Below, piece after piece: positions 1-10,893 of a stretch of DNA of 64,000 nucleotides (its first letter is position 1; each line of letters begins with the position of its first letter). A program made the position numbers and the translations under genes. This stretch comes from Staphylotrichum longicolle (Eukaryota > Ascomycota > Sordariomycetes > Sordariales > Chaetomiaceae). The notes under the pieces were generated by a model. That model was not told the origin of the DNA. It did not search any database and saw nothing but the letters and a program-made list of their open reading frames with translations. The stretch is taken from assembly GCA_019096155.1 (NCBI GenBank), contig JAHCVI010000003.1, positions 4,712,001-4,776,000 on the forward strand, read 5' to 3'.

Positions 1-3000
1 GGCCATGGTGCTGATGCCCTTGCGCATGACTAGAATGGCGCCGGCCACGTCGCCCTGCCGCTCCAGGCACACGGCGAGGTGGCGATGGAAGGGCCCGCAG
101 ACGGTGAAGGGAATGTGTTCCCACGTGTCTTCGACCCGCTCGGCGTGGTCGACAATGTCGCGCAGCGAGGGCGTCACCTCCTCGGGCGGAGAGTGCTGGG
201 ACAAAGCCTCGGTGATACGCGCGAGGCAGGCTATGGTGTCCCCAAACTGATACCCTGAGAGTTCTCTGTGAGAGAGCGTCTCTATGGCCAGGCGGACCGC
301 GTCGTCGAACCGTCCTTCCGCGGCCATACTCTCGGCGTGGGCGGCTATGCTCTGCGCTCCGGAGGTCCACTGCGCGTAGTCGGACCAGAATGCGTGCGCC
401 AGCTTGTCATACAGGGTCTCTGTGATAAGCGTCGCTTCGCTCACTCGGCCCAGAGCTCGAAGAATCCTGACATATTGAAACTGGCATTCGACAACCAGCG
501 GGTTGACACGGCCGTGGACGTTCTGGGCCTGCTCGATAACCTCCCTGAACATGACCTCGGCTTTTTCCAAGTCTCCTTGCTTGAGAGCATAGCTGGCCAG
601 CCACGACCGGCTGCGGATGGTGACGCGGTCCCCGGGCCCAAGTATCTTGTCTGCCACGTTCACTATCTTCTCCTGCAGCGCCAGCACCACGGCCGTATCC
701 TTGGAGCCGCGAGTTTGCCAAGTGGAAATGAGATGCGAGCAGACGGACACCCACAGCCTTGTGGAGGGCACGTCGTCGGGCTCCTCGTTGGTCAAAAACT
801 CGATGTGGCCGTCCAGGTCGCCCATATGCAGCTCGTGCCCGGTTGGAGGGTGGACAAGGCAGACGACCATGATCTTCAAGAAGCGCCTTTTCCACGCATC
901 CAAGGTTCCGGACCGCGATAGCCAGTTATGTGTGCAGTAGCGCACCAGCGGGTGCATCTTGAGGACGCCGTCCTTTGCCGTGGGTGTCACCATCGAGTAC
1001 TTTCGCAGCACGTCCAAATCCTGCTCCAACTCTTCGGCAGCTTCGTCGTGGGGTTCCACATCTGTGTCTTCGTCGTCCTTGGGTTTGCCGAAAACAGGTA
1101 GAAATTCATGTATGAGCGCATCTTTGGCCTCTGATAACGCTTCCCTGTTGAGTCCCTCTTTGATTTGCTCCTTCATCATCCCAGGCCACATGCGAATCGA
1201 CTTGCCCGTAAGCTTCGTCATGTTGGACTTGAGAGATTTCTTCGGCTTCCCAGCCTTCGCTTTTTTGGTCTCTTGTTTGGAACCATCCTTGTTCTTTTCT
1301 TCCCTTGCGTCCTTCTCCGGCGTGGCCCAAAGTTCCCAAATGCCGTCTTGCACCCCGCCCTCTATCGACCTTTGCTGGAGGAGGCGTCTGCCGACCTTGA
1401 CGCGCGAAAGCAAGGAGCTTACGGAGGACGGCAGGACGTCCCTAAAGGTAAAATCAGGGAGGTAACGCTCGATGTCCTTCATGTAAAGGGGCTTCAATGC
1501 CCATTCCGGGATGGACTGGGGGCTGAAGAAGCTCATCAACGATAAGAGGTCGACCGCCGAAGGCCTCTCCTGCTGCATCTGCTCCAGCGTGATGCTCCAC
1601 GTGCCGAAAACCGAGTTGGAGCTGGTCTGGTACCGGCGGAGCTCGTCGTACTCCCACTCGAGCAGCACTCCTCGCTTTTCGTTTCCCGCCCGAAACATAT
1701 CCGCGTAGTCTCGCACCGACACACGGCCGGCGCGGCTGTTGATGTAGGCTGCCGCTTGGGAAATAGCCAGCGGCATGAACTCGAGGAGGCGGACTACTTC
1801 CTCGGCCTCCTCTCTCTCGCAGCGCTCCTCAAGCTTGACCTGGAACATCTCCACCGCTGCCTCCTCGCCCAGGTCGGGCACGAGATAGATTGAGTTCTTG
1901 ACGCCTTCAGTCAGTCGTTCGGCGGCCTTGACATCCCGGGACGTGATCAGCGTGAAGCCGTTGCTACTGATGGACAGCAGCTTCCGCAGCTTGGGGTCAT
2001 CGTCGGTGAGAACGGAGCTGTCGTCGAAGTTGTCCAATACCACGGTCCAAGGGCCGTTCTTCTCGAGGCTAAACCAGACGCCGACACGGCGGAATAGGTC
2101 GTCGAGGGAGTCTCCCGGTTTCTCCAGATTGAGTCCTTCGGCAAGGATACGGACAGACTCCTCGAGAGTGGCTCGCGTGGTGGCGTTGATCCAGAAGACG
2201 TGCGATCGGTTGCGGACCCCGTGTGCGTATCGAATGGCCAGCTGGGATTTGCCGATGCCGCCAACGCCCACGAGCGCCGCCCGGCCTCCCTCGACTTTTG
2301 CCCTCTCCTTGATCCAATCCGAGATCAGGGGTCGGCTGATGAACTCTGGGTCCGGCGGGAAAGGCAGGATGGATTCACGCTGTGCGGCCCTCATCTCCCT
2401 CAGCCGTGGCACGTCCACTGGCGTGTGAAACGCGGCCACCGCTTTTGCCGCTGCCGCCGCCGTTCCGGCAGCGTAGTCCTGCCACTTTTTGTTCTTGTGG
2501 CTGTCGGCGTAGTCGCATACCCCCTTCAGCACGAGCGTTGGTAATTGCTCCCAAATGCCGGCTGCCTCCATCTCGAAGGCAATAATGCCCTCCGCCTTGG
2601 CGACCGCATCCCTTGTCACGCCCGACTTCATCACCGTGTCCCCCGTAGCCACGCCCCCGACGAAGATGGCAGGCTGGAATACGGCATCGTCGTCAGTGGT
2701 GGCTTCCAGCCGTTCTTCCAGCCGGCTCCTCTTGACTAAGAAGTCGTCGCTGCACCCTAGATCATCACACGACTCTACCAGGGCGGCTTCACAGACGTTG
2801 TCTGCGTCCTTTTCGTGATATTGGCATTTGCAATCCTGAGCGTTCTGGTGTTTGTGGCGATAACCAGCTTCGTAGACTGCTCAACCAGGTCACTAACTTT
2901 GCCCTGAGCTTGAGAGAGAGAGCTAACGCAAACTGGACTTACGCTTGTCGAAGGCGGCACCGGGAAACGTGTACTTGGGGCGTGTTTGCTGCAAGGCCAT

Positions 3001-3543
3001 CAGGGACGACGCTGTCCTGGCTCTTACCGTCTCTCTCCCGTAGTCCGTGTTCAGAATGCCCAGGATGCTTGCATTCTCAGCCATAGGCGCAGCGAGACTG
3101 TTCTGGGGCCCATGCTTCCGGCGGAATCCGTCTGGGAACTGTTGGCCAAAATCATATTGAACCACGGAACTGCTAATGACAACGTCCCCAAGGAGCATCT
3201 CCCTATTTCCAGCCTTGGGGACGCCACCGCAAATGCCGACAAGCAGGGCGAGGGTCAGGCTGAACCAGCTGTGGCGGAGGTCGCTGGCCACGATGGCCGC
3301 GCTGGCTTTGCCCATGCTCGCCTTGCCGCCGCGTTGTCTCAGCAGGGTGAGAACGACATTGTGCTGCTTCATGCGCCCGAGGGTGTATGTGTTGCCATCT
3401 CCTGGGGCCTTGCCTAGTGCCGCGCAGACGTCTTCAGGCCATACATGGTCTAGGGAGGCGACCACGGCATCAAACTCGAGCGGCAGCGCGCAGACGATGC
3501 CAATCTGGAACTCATCGCGAGACGAGGGCGGCTCCGGGTCCAT
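1..3543 (-). CDS. NLR-like protein: nucleoside phosphorylase domain, NB-ARC/NACHT ATPase, TPR tail (3' end outside window)
   Basis: Start ATG at 3543; one 66-bp intron (2877-2942, gtaagt...gcag) joins exon 1 (2943-3543) to a long exon open to base 1, giving about 1159 visible residues. Residues about 10-300 match fungal PNP_UDP-type sensor domains (IGIVCALPLEFDAV near the start, GICGGVP, then an F-E-M-E-A-AG block). A P-loop GVGGIGKS lies near residue 410, followed by VVLDNFDD (Walker B-like). An MHPLVR motif and alpha-helical TPR-like repeats occupy roughly the last 230 residues. Fungal proteins of this layout are NLR-like receptors thought to act in non-self recognition; that role here is inferred. 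Between the NB-ARC core and the MHPLVR block sits a Lys/Glu-rich insertion of about 120 residues (bases about 1060-1420) that I do not recognise. The frame is clean throughout. Confidence 0.88.
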
Positions 3544-4213
3544 TGTCGTGGCAATCCCAGGTAAGGGACTTGTCAAAATTCTGCGCGGAAGAATGTCCAA
3601 AGAGAGCTCAAGACATTCAAAACGACGGAAAGTCAGGTCCTGAGCGGGGAGGGGTCAACTTCTGAAACCTGTGACATGCATGCATTGGTGCGGCGCAGCA
3701 GAAGGATCCGCCTCTCGCTTCGGTCAAACCACTAAGCCTAATTACCTGGCGACGAACATGATGTCCCCACGGGACAAAAGAAGACCAAATCTTAACAAAC
3801 ACAGTGTGTCGGTTAGGGAGACTCTTCCTCCACGGATATACATACCACATACAGGCCGCGCTAATGAGTTTCTCACCTGGATTACGAAGAAAAAGAAGAA
3901 AAAGAAGAAAAGGCAAAAGAAACCGACATGAAGGAAAGAGGAAAGGAAAAAGGAAAGAAAAAAGGAAAGGAAAAAGGAAAGGAAAGGAAAGCAAAGGGGT
4001 GAACGAAGACAAGAAAGAAGAAGGAGCTGGGTAGACGAAGACAAAGAGAGAGAAATGACTCTTCTCGGAAAGGACAAGGACGGGAAACGGCAACACTTCT
4101 ATTCGTACATATGATCACTAAACATCCACGTTCTAAGCCCAATGAACTCTCTTCAGCGCCCGCGCTTTCACAGAGTCTAGATCCTATTGCCGCGCTCATG
4201 AAGCTCCAGTTCT
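3544..4213. other. Intergenic with polypurine tract
   Basis: No gene seen. Holds the putative promoter of the NLR-like gene and the 3' side of the PLAC8 gene. A strongly strand-asymmetric purine tract sits at about 3885-4035 (separate entry). Confidence 0.6.
3885..4035 (+). repeat. Polypurine tract of GAAA/AAAGG units
   Basis: Around 150 bases are almost all A and G on the plus strand. They start with AAGAAA-type units and pass into repeated GGAAA/GGAAAA units at about 3945-3995, with only a few pyrimidine interruptions. Low-complexity reading frames across it (poly-F/S on one strand, poly-K/R on the other) are not genes. Confidence 0.85.
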
Positions 4214-4788
4214 CTATTTTGCACCCATCGGCTGCTGGGGCTGGTAGGCCTTTGTGACGACTTTCCAGCGCGCCTCGACCTCTTTGTGCTGCTGGATGAT
4301 GGAGCAGCACGGGCAGCAGAAATTGAGGATAAAATCTTTGCATTCGTTGCCACCCCTTATGCCGTGGTTTGTGCGGATCTTGCCGCGCTGGTGACAGGTT
4401 ATGCTGGGCAAGACGTGTTAATCCGAGATGCAGCCCGAGGAATGGACGGAAACACTTACAGGGATCCCCAACCACCGCACATTGTCAGCACGCAGAAGCC
4501 GCAGCCCGCCCAACCGCAGCCGCTGGGTTTCTTCCCATAAAGCTCTCTGTTCGGGCTGTTCTTGTGTTCCTGGAGAAAGCCGATCAGGTCGCTCGTCTTG
4601 CTCACCACTAATACAGGTGTCAGCGTCTCGAGGAAGCTTCAGACAATGATGACGACGAGATACTCACGGATACAGGGACACCAAAAGCCCGTGCAGCATG
4701 TGCCACATGGTTTGCAGCACTTCCAGAATCCAAAATTAAACTCGTTCTCCTCCAACTTGAAATTGTCCGTGTCCTGGGGATGAGACAT
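4214..4788 (-). CDS. PLAC8 family cysteine-rich protein
   Basis: Three exons: 4668-4788, 4460-4607 and 4214-4403. Introns of 60 and 56 bp have gtgagt/ttag and gtaagt/ccag ends; exon lengths sum to 459, giving 152 residues. The product carries the PLAC8 signature: a first cysteine cluster WKCCKPCGTCCTGFWCPC, a central GCGWAGCGFCVLTMCGG segment, and a distal CCPCCSIIQQHKEVEAR block. Fungal PLAC8 proteins are small cysteine-rich, membrane-associated proteins linked in other organisms to metal resistance and cell size. The biochemical role here is unknown. The start was chosen because the N-terminus runs directly into the cysteine block and no better upstream ATG is in frame. Confidence 0.9.
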
Positions 4789-5773
4789 GGTGATACCTGG
4801 GGTGGTGGTGGCGGCGGTTGATTCTCGACTAGGGAACGTGTGATTCTGTTTACCAAGTACGTAAGCAGCGACGAAACAGTGGGTAACCCGGGGGAAGTGG
4901 ATCGCCCGATCACACGAACCTCGGTGGCGCTTTTATTCTTGAGTTCTTGTGCAACTTGAGATGAAAGATGCGCCCGTTGTCGGCCGGTCAGGGGGCGTGC
5001 GGCCGCCGCGGCCCAGCGCAGCGGCGCAAGGGAATGCTTCAGGTTGCGGCCACAAACCCGAGGGCTGGCTGTGGGCAGAAAGGGGTCTTTAGCCCTTTAT
5101 CTTGACCAGCAAGACATTAAAGGGGCGGCTGCAATCTGGGCTGGGTTCTGGAGCCAACACCATGCGGCCATGCGGAGTTGTGTCATCAGCCATTTGTTAT
5201 TAGCCCGGCGCTGTGTCTGAAGTCTAGTCGTCCGTTGCGGCCCGAGACTCTGGCCAATGGTGGGTCGCCCGATATTTGGGTGGCACAGCTTCCATGAGAA
5301 CCGCTGTATGGTAGGGATGAATCTTGACTTTAGATGGCCAATAAGAGTTTCCTGTCTGCTTAGAAGGGTCCAAAACTGGTGGCACTCCCTTGTCGCCATT
5401 CAAAGTCGGGAGACCACCAGAACTGTCCAGATGGACCTCCATCTTGTTTAGGACAACGGGACAGGCGGTCATCCCTGGAGGGACTCTTAAGAGTTTCTCG
5501 TTTGTCAATCATACAAGTCACATCTGGCTACAAGCTCACGGTATCTTCATGGTGATTGAGAGACCGTTTGTAGAACCCTTTCGCTTCACCGACTCTACCC
5601 ACCGAGCAGACCGTTGTAGCTCCCGGCAAACCCCTTCAGAAGAAGCCTGGACCGGGACAATTACCGATAAATTGGGCGGGCCGTGCCAGAAGCAGGACAC
5701 AGTAGCAATGACAAAACTAAACAAACTGGAAGCGCATACAGACGAGTCTACACACAGGCATCAAGCCAACTCG
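4789..5773. other. Intergenic, nothing recognised
   Basis: About 1 kb with no convincing coding frame. Short open frames (for example around 5390-5818 on plus) have no recognisable motifs. Holds the PLAC8 gene promoter and the 3' side of the C2H2-like gene. Confidence 0.5.
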
Positions 5774-7499
5774 TCAAAGGGCCCGCACATGATTCCCACT
5801 TGCCAGCCACGAACCTGAATAGTACGCCGAATCCGCATCCATGCTTAAGCTCCCGCATCCCCCTTCCAAGAGATCATTCAAATCAAACCTCATGGACATA
5901 TCCGCGTAGAAATCGTCGGCAGTTGAATCAAGCATCAATCCCTCCAGCAGAGCCGCCGGCTTGGACATCTCCGGGACGGAGCTGGGCGGGGGGCTGGGTA
6001 ATAAAAGAGGGACCCGGCTGGCGGGAAGCGCCGAGAGGGATGACTGCTCCCCCTGGAGTTGGAAGGTATACAAGACCTTGGTCTTGACGTCGTGGATGAT
6101 CTCGTCCGTTTTGCGCTGGACATTTTTCTGCACCTCCTCTAATAGGCCCGCGACGTACTGCTCCATGGCAGGGCGCACTAGCCGCGGCAGCTCGGTGCGG
6201 AGGAAGTCTCTGCACTCGTCCTCGCTTTGGAGGCGGGCGGGGTCGGGCTTGGGGGCCGCCGAGGGGTTCGCATCATAGTCTGGGGCGTTGTCAGTGCGGC
6301 GCCCATCACATACGAAGAAGATAAGAGAACAGGCATACATGGCGACGGAACCTTCTCGCCGGGGAAGATGATACGGTACATCTCCTCCCACTTGGTCTCC
6401 TCCGAGCAATGCGCCTTGGCACGGGCGTGGAGCAGCTTGTCCTGCTCCTCGGTAATAGCGGAGACGGGCGCCCTGACCTGGCAGGGGATCTCGGCGCGCT
6501 GGTGTCTCTTGAGCGCCTCGGACTCTTCAAAGTGCTCATAGCACCTCCCACAGAAGCTCTTGAGCGAGTGGCGGCGGTAGATATGCTCCCTGCATCCTTG
6601 CGATCAACATCAACCAAATCCGCACTTGACAGGTTGAAGAGTGGCACTCACTTCACGCGATGAACAGTATCCCAACCGGGCCCGCAACAAGTCTTGATAT
6701 TCTTATGCTGTCCCGGATCATGCCTCGCAAACGGACAGGCCAATTTCCTTGCGGTTTTCGGTTTTGCCGATATGGATGTCGGTGGTGTTGGAGGGCCACA
6801 AAATGAGGGAATGTCCGCTCCGCCGTGACCCTGATCGGACGTCTTGCCGGAGCTGGAGTTGTCAAAAGCCGAGGATACGGCGGACCAATTCAGGCGATTC
6901 AACACCTGCTCCAGCACCTGCGAGGAAGTGTCGGGAGGGCAGATCCGCTCTAGTCCCTGGCGCGCGATGTGCAGAATCTCATCCTCAGGGGTGCTGATGT
7001 ATGGCGAGCCGGGCCGGTCCACGCCGGGAAACAGGGCGTCCCAGATCTCGAACCAGCGTTCTATTTCTGTCTGCCCACGCCGCGGCCGGGAGCGAAGTTC
7101 GGCGAGTTGACGCGGGTCGAGGCCTAGGTGGCTGTTGTCAAGAGTTTTCCGAACAGGACTGGCGTCCCGGCACGTTCTGTGCTGCTCTATATGCGCGTCA
7201 AGTTCGGCCACGCTGTCAAAGATCCGCCTGCAACTCGAACATTGGATGCGTTGCATGTGAGCTCGTTGGAGATGCTGGACGGCGAAGCTTGTCGAAGTGA
7301 GCTCGTTGCGGAACATGCAGCGCGTGAACTGAGTCGGAAAGCGCTTGTAGAAGTGACATGCCAGGTTCCTACTCCTAAAACCGATGCCGCTGTCGTCGCT
7401 GTCGCTGTCATCGCCAGAAACTTCGGCGGGCGACTCACGACATCGTTTGGATGGTCGGTCCTGGTGACATGATTCGGATTTGCGACGAGGCGCGGCCAT
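5774..7499 (-). CDS. C2H2-like/LFPG-motif protein, copy A (intact, duplicated module)
   Basis: ATG at 7499. Three exons, 6652-7499, 6339-6589 and 5774-6279, with gtgagt/gcag and gtatgc/ccag introns; the sum of 1605 bp encodes 534 residues. It belongs to a large fungal family annotated only as C2H2-type proteins: a CxFYKR finger start, a CSSCRRIF...H...H finger, then a W..IWDALFPG motif. The whole unit occurs twice, first at about residues 65-180 (WFEIWDALFPGVDRP) and again near residues 260-365, with CPFARHDP, CGRCYEHF and MYRIIFPGEKVP. The C-terminal half is helical with a coiled-coil-like stretch. A nuclear regulatory role is likely but unproven. Two degraded relatives lie next to it at 8458-9547 and 9869-10893. 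Confidence 0.82.
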
Positions 7500-8457
7500 G
7501 CTAAATGCTCGCCAGTGATCGCTGGTACCTAAATGTTGTAAGTGTGGCAAGAGATGGCTCTACTCCTCTCTGTAGTATTGAACATTGAACATCCTTCTCG
7601 CTCTTGTCAACCTTTCACACATTGGTGCCCTTCGAAGTAAGGAGCCCCACGGTCAGAAGACAGGCACACTCTGGCCGGTCCCGCGAACAATGGAGGAGTC
7701 CTTTGGGGACAAGGCAGACAGAGCCTTTCGGCAAACGGGGGGCTAATTTTTCCGCGTCAACCAGGAACGGAAAAGAGGGACGTGCTGGGATATTGAAGCG
7801 CAGAGCCTTGCGGTTTGGGCCGGTGTTGGCGGCGGCCAGCACAGCCTGCCACGTCATGAAACGCAGAGACTTGCGCTTCAGCAAGCCACACCGAGGAGCC
7901 TTCCGGGACTTAACCGAGCAGTGCAGGAGGCCTGCAAGGCACACACACTCATGTTAGCATTGTCCAAATGTAGGACGCTCTGCTGAAACTCGGTCTTCGA
8001 GGACGGTTTGAGTTTTCCAATGACCGTACTAATCATAGGCGCCTGGGTGCCCCAGGGGATCATCAAGGGGTTGGAGGAGTGGCTCCGAGCTGCGTCTCTC
8101 CGGCTCTGAGAACCGTGAGTAAATACAAGACCATCATGAGCGGCACGCCGCCTGCGTTCAACCGTAGCTTTGGCTCCGGCTCCGGGTGCTGCCACCGTGA
8201 AGTCGGAAGAGCAGAGGTGTGCGCTTTCTTGTCAAGAGTGAGGGCAGACCTGGCTCCTCCTAATCCCCCTTCCACCCCTCCTCAAGATCCTCCTTTCCCC
8301 GTCGCGTTTCCCTTCTCGCCCCTCGGAGCTAATTCCTTCATTTTTCTTTTTTTCGCGGCTGCCAATATTCTGCCAATGTCTTCGTATTGATCCCGATTCC
8401 CTTCGCACCGCTGCAGTTCGGCAACGGCTCCATCCGTGCCCGCCGATCCCGTCCGTC
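7500..8457. other. Intergenic with imperfect nested repeats
   Basis: Shared upstream region of the divergent copies A and B of the C2H2-like family. It contains imperfect direct repeats at 7793-7816/7856-7879 and at about 7684-7708/7916-7940. Frames of about 110 codons are open on both strands across 7604-7957, without recognised domains. Confidence 0.5.
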
Positions 8458-9547
8458 ATGACTCGAGTCCGCGACACCACCACCCGGGCTCGCACGCCCA
8501 CGACCGCTCGGGATCGCCTCCCTACCATCGCTCGGGCTCGCACCGCCATCGCCGCCCGGGCTCGTAACGCCATCACCGCTCGCGCCCGCGCATCCACCGA
8601 TTCCAAAGGCTCTTTGCCTTGCCCCTTCTACCGACGCAGGCCCGGGGCCCATAAGGCATGTGCCCGCCTCAGGTTCAAGCGGCCCAGGGACATCAAACCG
8701 CACCTTCTCAAGCACCACCTTCTCCCGGCGCATTATTGTGCCAAATGCGGCGACTCCTCCTTCACCGACGAGAAACAATACGCCAGCCATCTCGAGGAGG
8801 CAGCTGCGTCGCCCCTCCCGGGGGCATCCCCCCGATCGAAGGCCTCGACCAGAACCAGATGGCCCGGATCATGGAGCACAAGACGCGACGCGGCCAAGGC
8901 GATACCGAAACGTGGGGCAGTACTGGGACATTGGGTTCCCCAACGACGCTCGCCCGGATTCAGTCCTGATGGGCAGCATGGCAGAGTTTGAAGAGGTGGT
9001 CGGCTTGATAGGGGAGCACTGGCATGCTCATGGGCAGGCCATCATCGAGGGAGGGGTCGCAGCCATTGCTCCAGCCGAGCAGCCCTGGATGGCGGCGGCC
9101 ATTGGAGCCGTCATACACGACGCCGTTCAAATGCTGCTCTCCGGCTTCCTCGACAAGATCGGCGATGCCAATGACCGCACCGCACCGGCCTTTAGTCTGA
9201 ATCCGGCCGCTGACCCCGCCGCCTCCTTTTCAGGCATGGCCGATGTTGCCGATGCCGCTGATGACGCCAACGCCCTCGACTTTCAGCTCGATGTCGACGA
9301 CTCGCAGTCCTTTGCCGACATGACGTTCGATGCCGACATGCCGTTTGATTCCGAAATGATGTTCGATGCCGACGTGCCGTTCAATACCAGCCTGACATTT
9401 GCTGCCGACCCGGTGCTCGATGCCGCCATGGACCAATTGCTTATCACGGGTGACCAGAATCCGGTTCCCGCCCCGAATTTAAGCTGCTTCGATGCCGACT
9501 TCAGATGGGGCTTCCCAACGTCCAGCCAAGGGCAGGGCGGCGGGTGA
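8458..9547 (+). pseudogene. C2H2-like/LFPG-motif protein, copy B (two frame breaks)
   Basis: A start ATG at 8458 opens into an Arg/Thr/Ala-repetitive N-terminus. The family finger follows: CPFYRRRP at about 8618, CAKCGDSSF at about 8740, then a His. The frame then changes near the G5 run at 8820-8824. The next conserved block, GLDQNQMARIMEH (about 8842-8880), is in a second frame. The following block, YWDIGFPNDARP (about 8940-8970), is in a third frame that stays open to the stop at 9547. Both changes are equivalent to loss of one base, and no plausible GT-AG intron bridges them. The C-terminal part has an acidic repeat of F-D-A-D-M/V-P-F type (about 9320-9400). Either a recent pseudogene or a gene with two base-call errors; aligned with copy A, the blocks keep their order. 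Confidence 0.6.
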
Positions 9548-9868
9548 TTGGGTGTCTGGAAACGCCTTTGTTCCTCTCTTGTGTCTCTCGGTTTGCCTTT
9601 CTCCTCTTTTTTCTCTTTGAAAATGAAGAATAGGGGGAACAAGGAAAACGAGGAGTGTTGCTTCTTGGTTCGGAGGGTTGGGTCAACCACAACTGACCAT
9701 CTTCTGTGTCAACGTGATTATCTCCCACGGCCCCGCCTAGGGTATATCCCGGACTGTATTTTCATAGGTACCGAGGTAAATAGATCTAATCGATGCGCTG
9801 TCTGTATCAAATGCCATCCCCAGGAGTCAAGATGTCTCTGTAAAGTTAGGGTGCACTTCCTTAGGCAC
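9548..9868. other. Short convergent intergenic
   Basis: About 320 bp between convergent copies B and C, presumably 3' UTRs. Nothing else seen. Confidence 0.5.
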
Positions 9869-9951
9869 TCAGGAACCCCCAGCCAACCCTGACTGCTCAA
9901 CCATCTCCCGCAACACCGACCCCGCCAGGGCCTCCGGCGTCGCCAGGCCCG

Positions 9952-9982
9952 CTCCTCCTCCTCCTCCTCCTCCTCCTCCTCC
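9952..9982. repeat. CTC triplet microsatellite
   Basis: About ten consecutive CTC units inside copy C; on the coding strand this is a Gly/Glu-type GAG/GGA tract. Confidence 0.85.
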
Positions 9983-10297
9983 GGGGCCCAACAAGCCCCT
10001 GACCACGCGCGGCCCAACCCTCCTCCAAAACCTGCGCAGCGCCACAACCTCCTTCTCCTCTCGCGTCTCCAGATACCCCGTCGCGGGCCTCTCCACACCA
10101 GGGAACAAGACATCCCACATGCGAAACCAGCTCTCCTCTTCATCCCTCTCCCCCCCCCTCCCAGCCACAACCACAACCCCTCCCGCGACCACCGCCACGA
10201 CGACGACGACGACGACAACAGCGACGACGCGGTCCCCCGTCCAGCCGCAGCAGCCGATCGACCTGGCTCGGCGTCGCACCCTCGGGCGCCTCGCCGG

Positions 10298-10328
10298 CCA
10301 CCGCCGCCGCCGCCGCCGCCGCCGCCTC
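10298..10328. repeat. CCG triplet microsatellite
   Basis: Roughly nine CCG units in the low-complexity middle of copy C, next to the place where the conserved blocks change frame. Confidence 0.85.
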
Positions 10329-10893
10329 CGCGCCGGGCGCATCCGCGGGAGGCGGCGCGCACGTGGGTGTCGCGGGCGGCGGCCGAGGGGAAGCGCGCGG
10401 CGCAGAGGGGGCAGCGGATAGGCGCGTGGTGGTGCACGATGACGTGCTGCTTGGCGCTGCGGACGGTGCCGAGGGCGACGGTCCAGGCGCAGGCGGCGTG
10501 GCGCTGCGGGTCGCGCTTGTAGAAGGGGCAGGCGAAGGCGGGTGTTGTTGTTGTTGGCGGCGGTGCTGGTGGCGGTGTGGAGAGGTGGTGGCTTGTCTTG
10601 CAGAGGAGGGGGTTGTGGTGGTGGTGGCGACGGGCGGTGGTGGTGGTGTGCTGGCACGACTGGCGTGACTGCTTGCGGCGGAGCAGGTGGTGCTGCTTCA
10701 TCGTGGCCCGAGCAGGGGCCTCTAAAGTCCCGGCTGCTCTTGATGTGTAGATTTGCAGACACTGGGCTGCCCAGGCGGGCACGGCGGCCTGCAGAGCATG
10801 TCCTTCTGCTAGGCACCGGTACCTGTATGGCAGCTCGGCAAATGAGAGCATGCGCTCGTCGAAGTCTGAGGGGTCAGGCTGGGGCTGGGCCAT

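Larger units (their letters stand above)
9869..10893 (-). pseudogene. C2H2-like/LFPG-motif protein, copy C (triplet-repeat rich, frame changes)
   Basis: ATG at 10893. The first frame gives CPFYKRDPQRHAAC and CPLCAARFPS with the following His/Cys, ending near 10340. A GATPSQVDRLL-like block (about 10245-10280) lies in a second frame. The WFRMWDVLFPGVERP motif (about 10070-10125) lies in a third frame, open to the stop at 9869. The breaks fall in GCC/GAC triplet-repeat DNA and at a C9 homopolymer (10150-10158). No good splice sites are visible there. Triplet runs at about 9952-9982, 10197-10217, 10298-10328 and 10540-10640 encode Gly, Ala, Arg or His tracts depending on frame. Same family as copies A and B; whether it is still expressed as one protein cannot be decided from sequence. 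Confidence 0.55.

Noticed and set aside
3742..4096. Phe/Ser-rich reading frames across the polypurine tract
   Set aside because: Product of low-complexity DNA, not of coding selection.
8800..8940. Introns as an explanation for the frame changes in copy B
   Set aside because: The few GT dinucleotides lack donor context and the usable intervals are too short or in the wrong phase.
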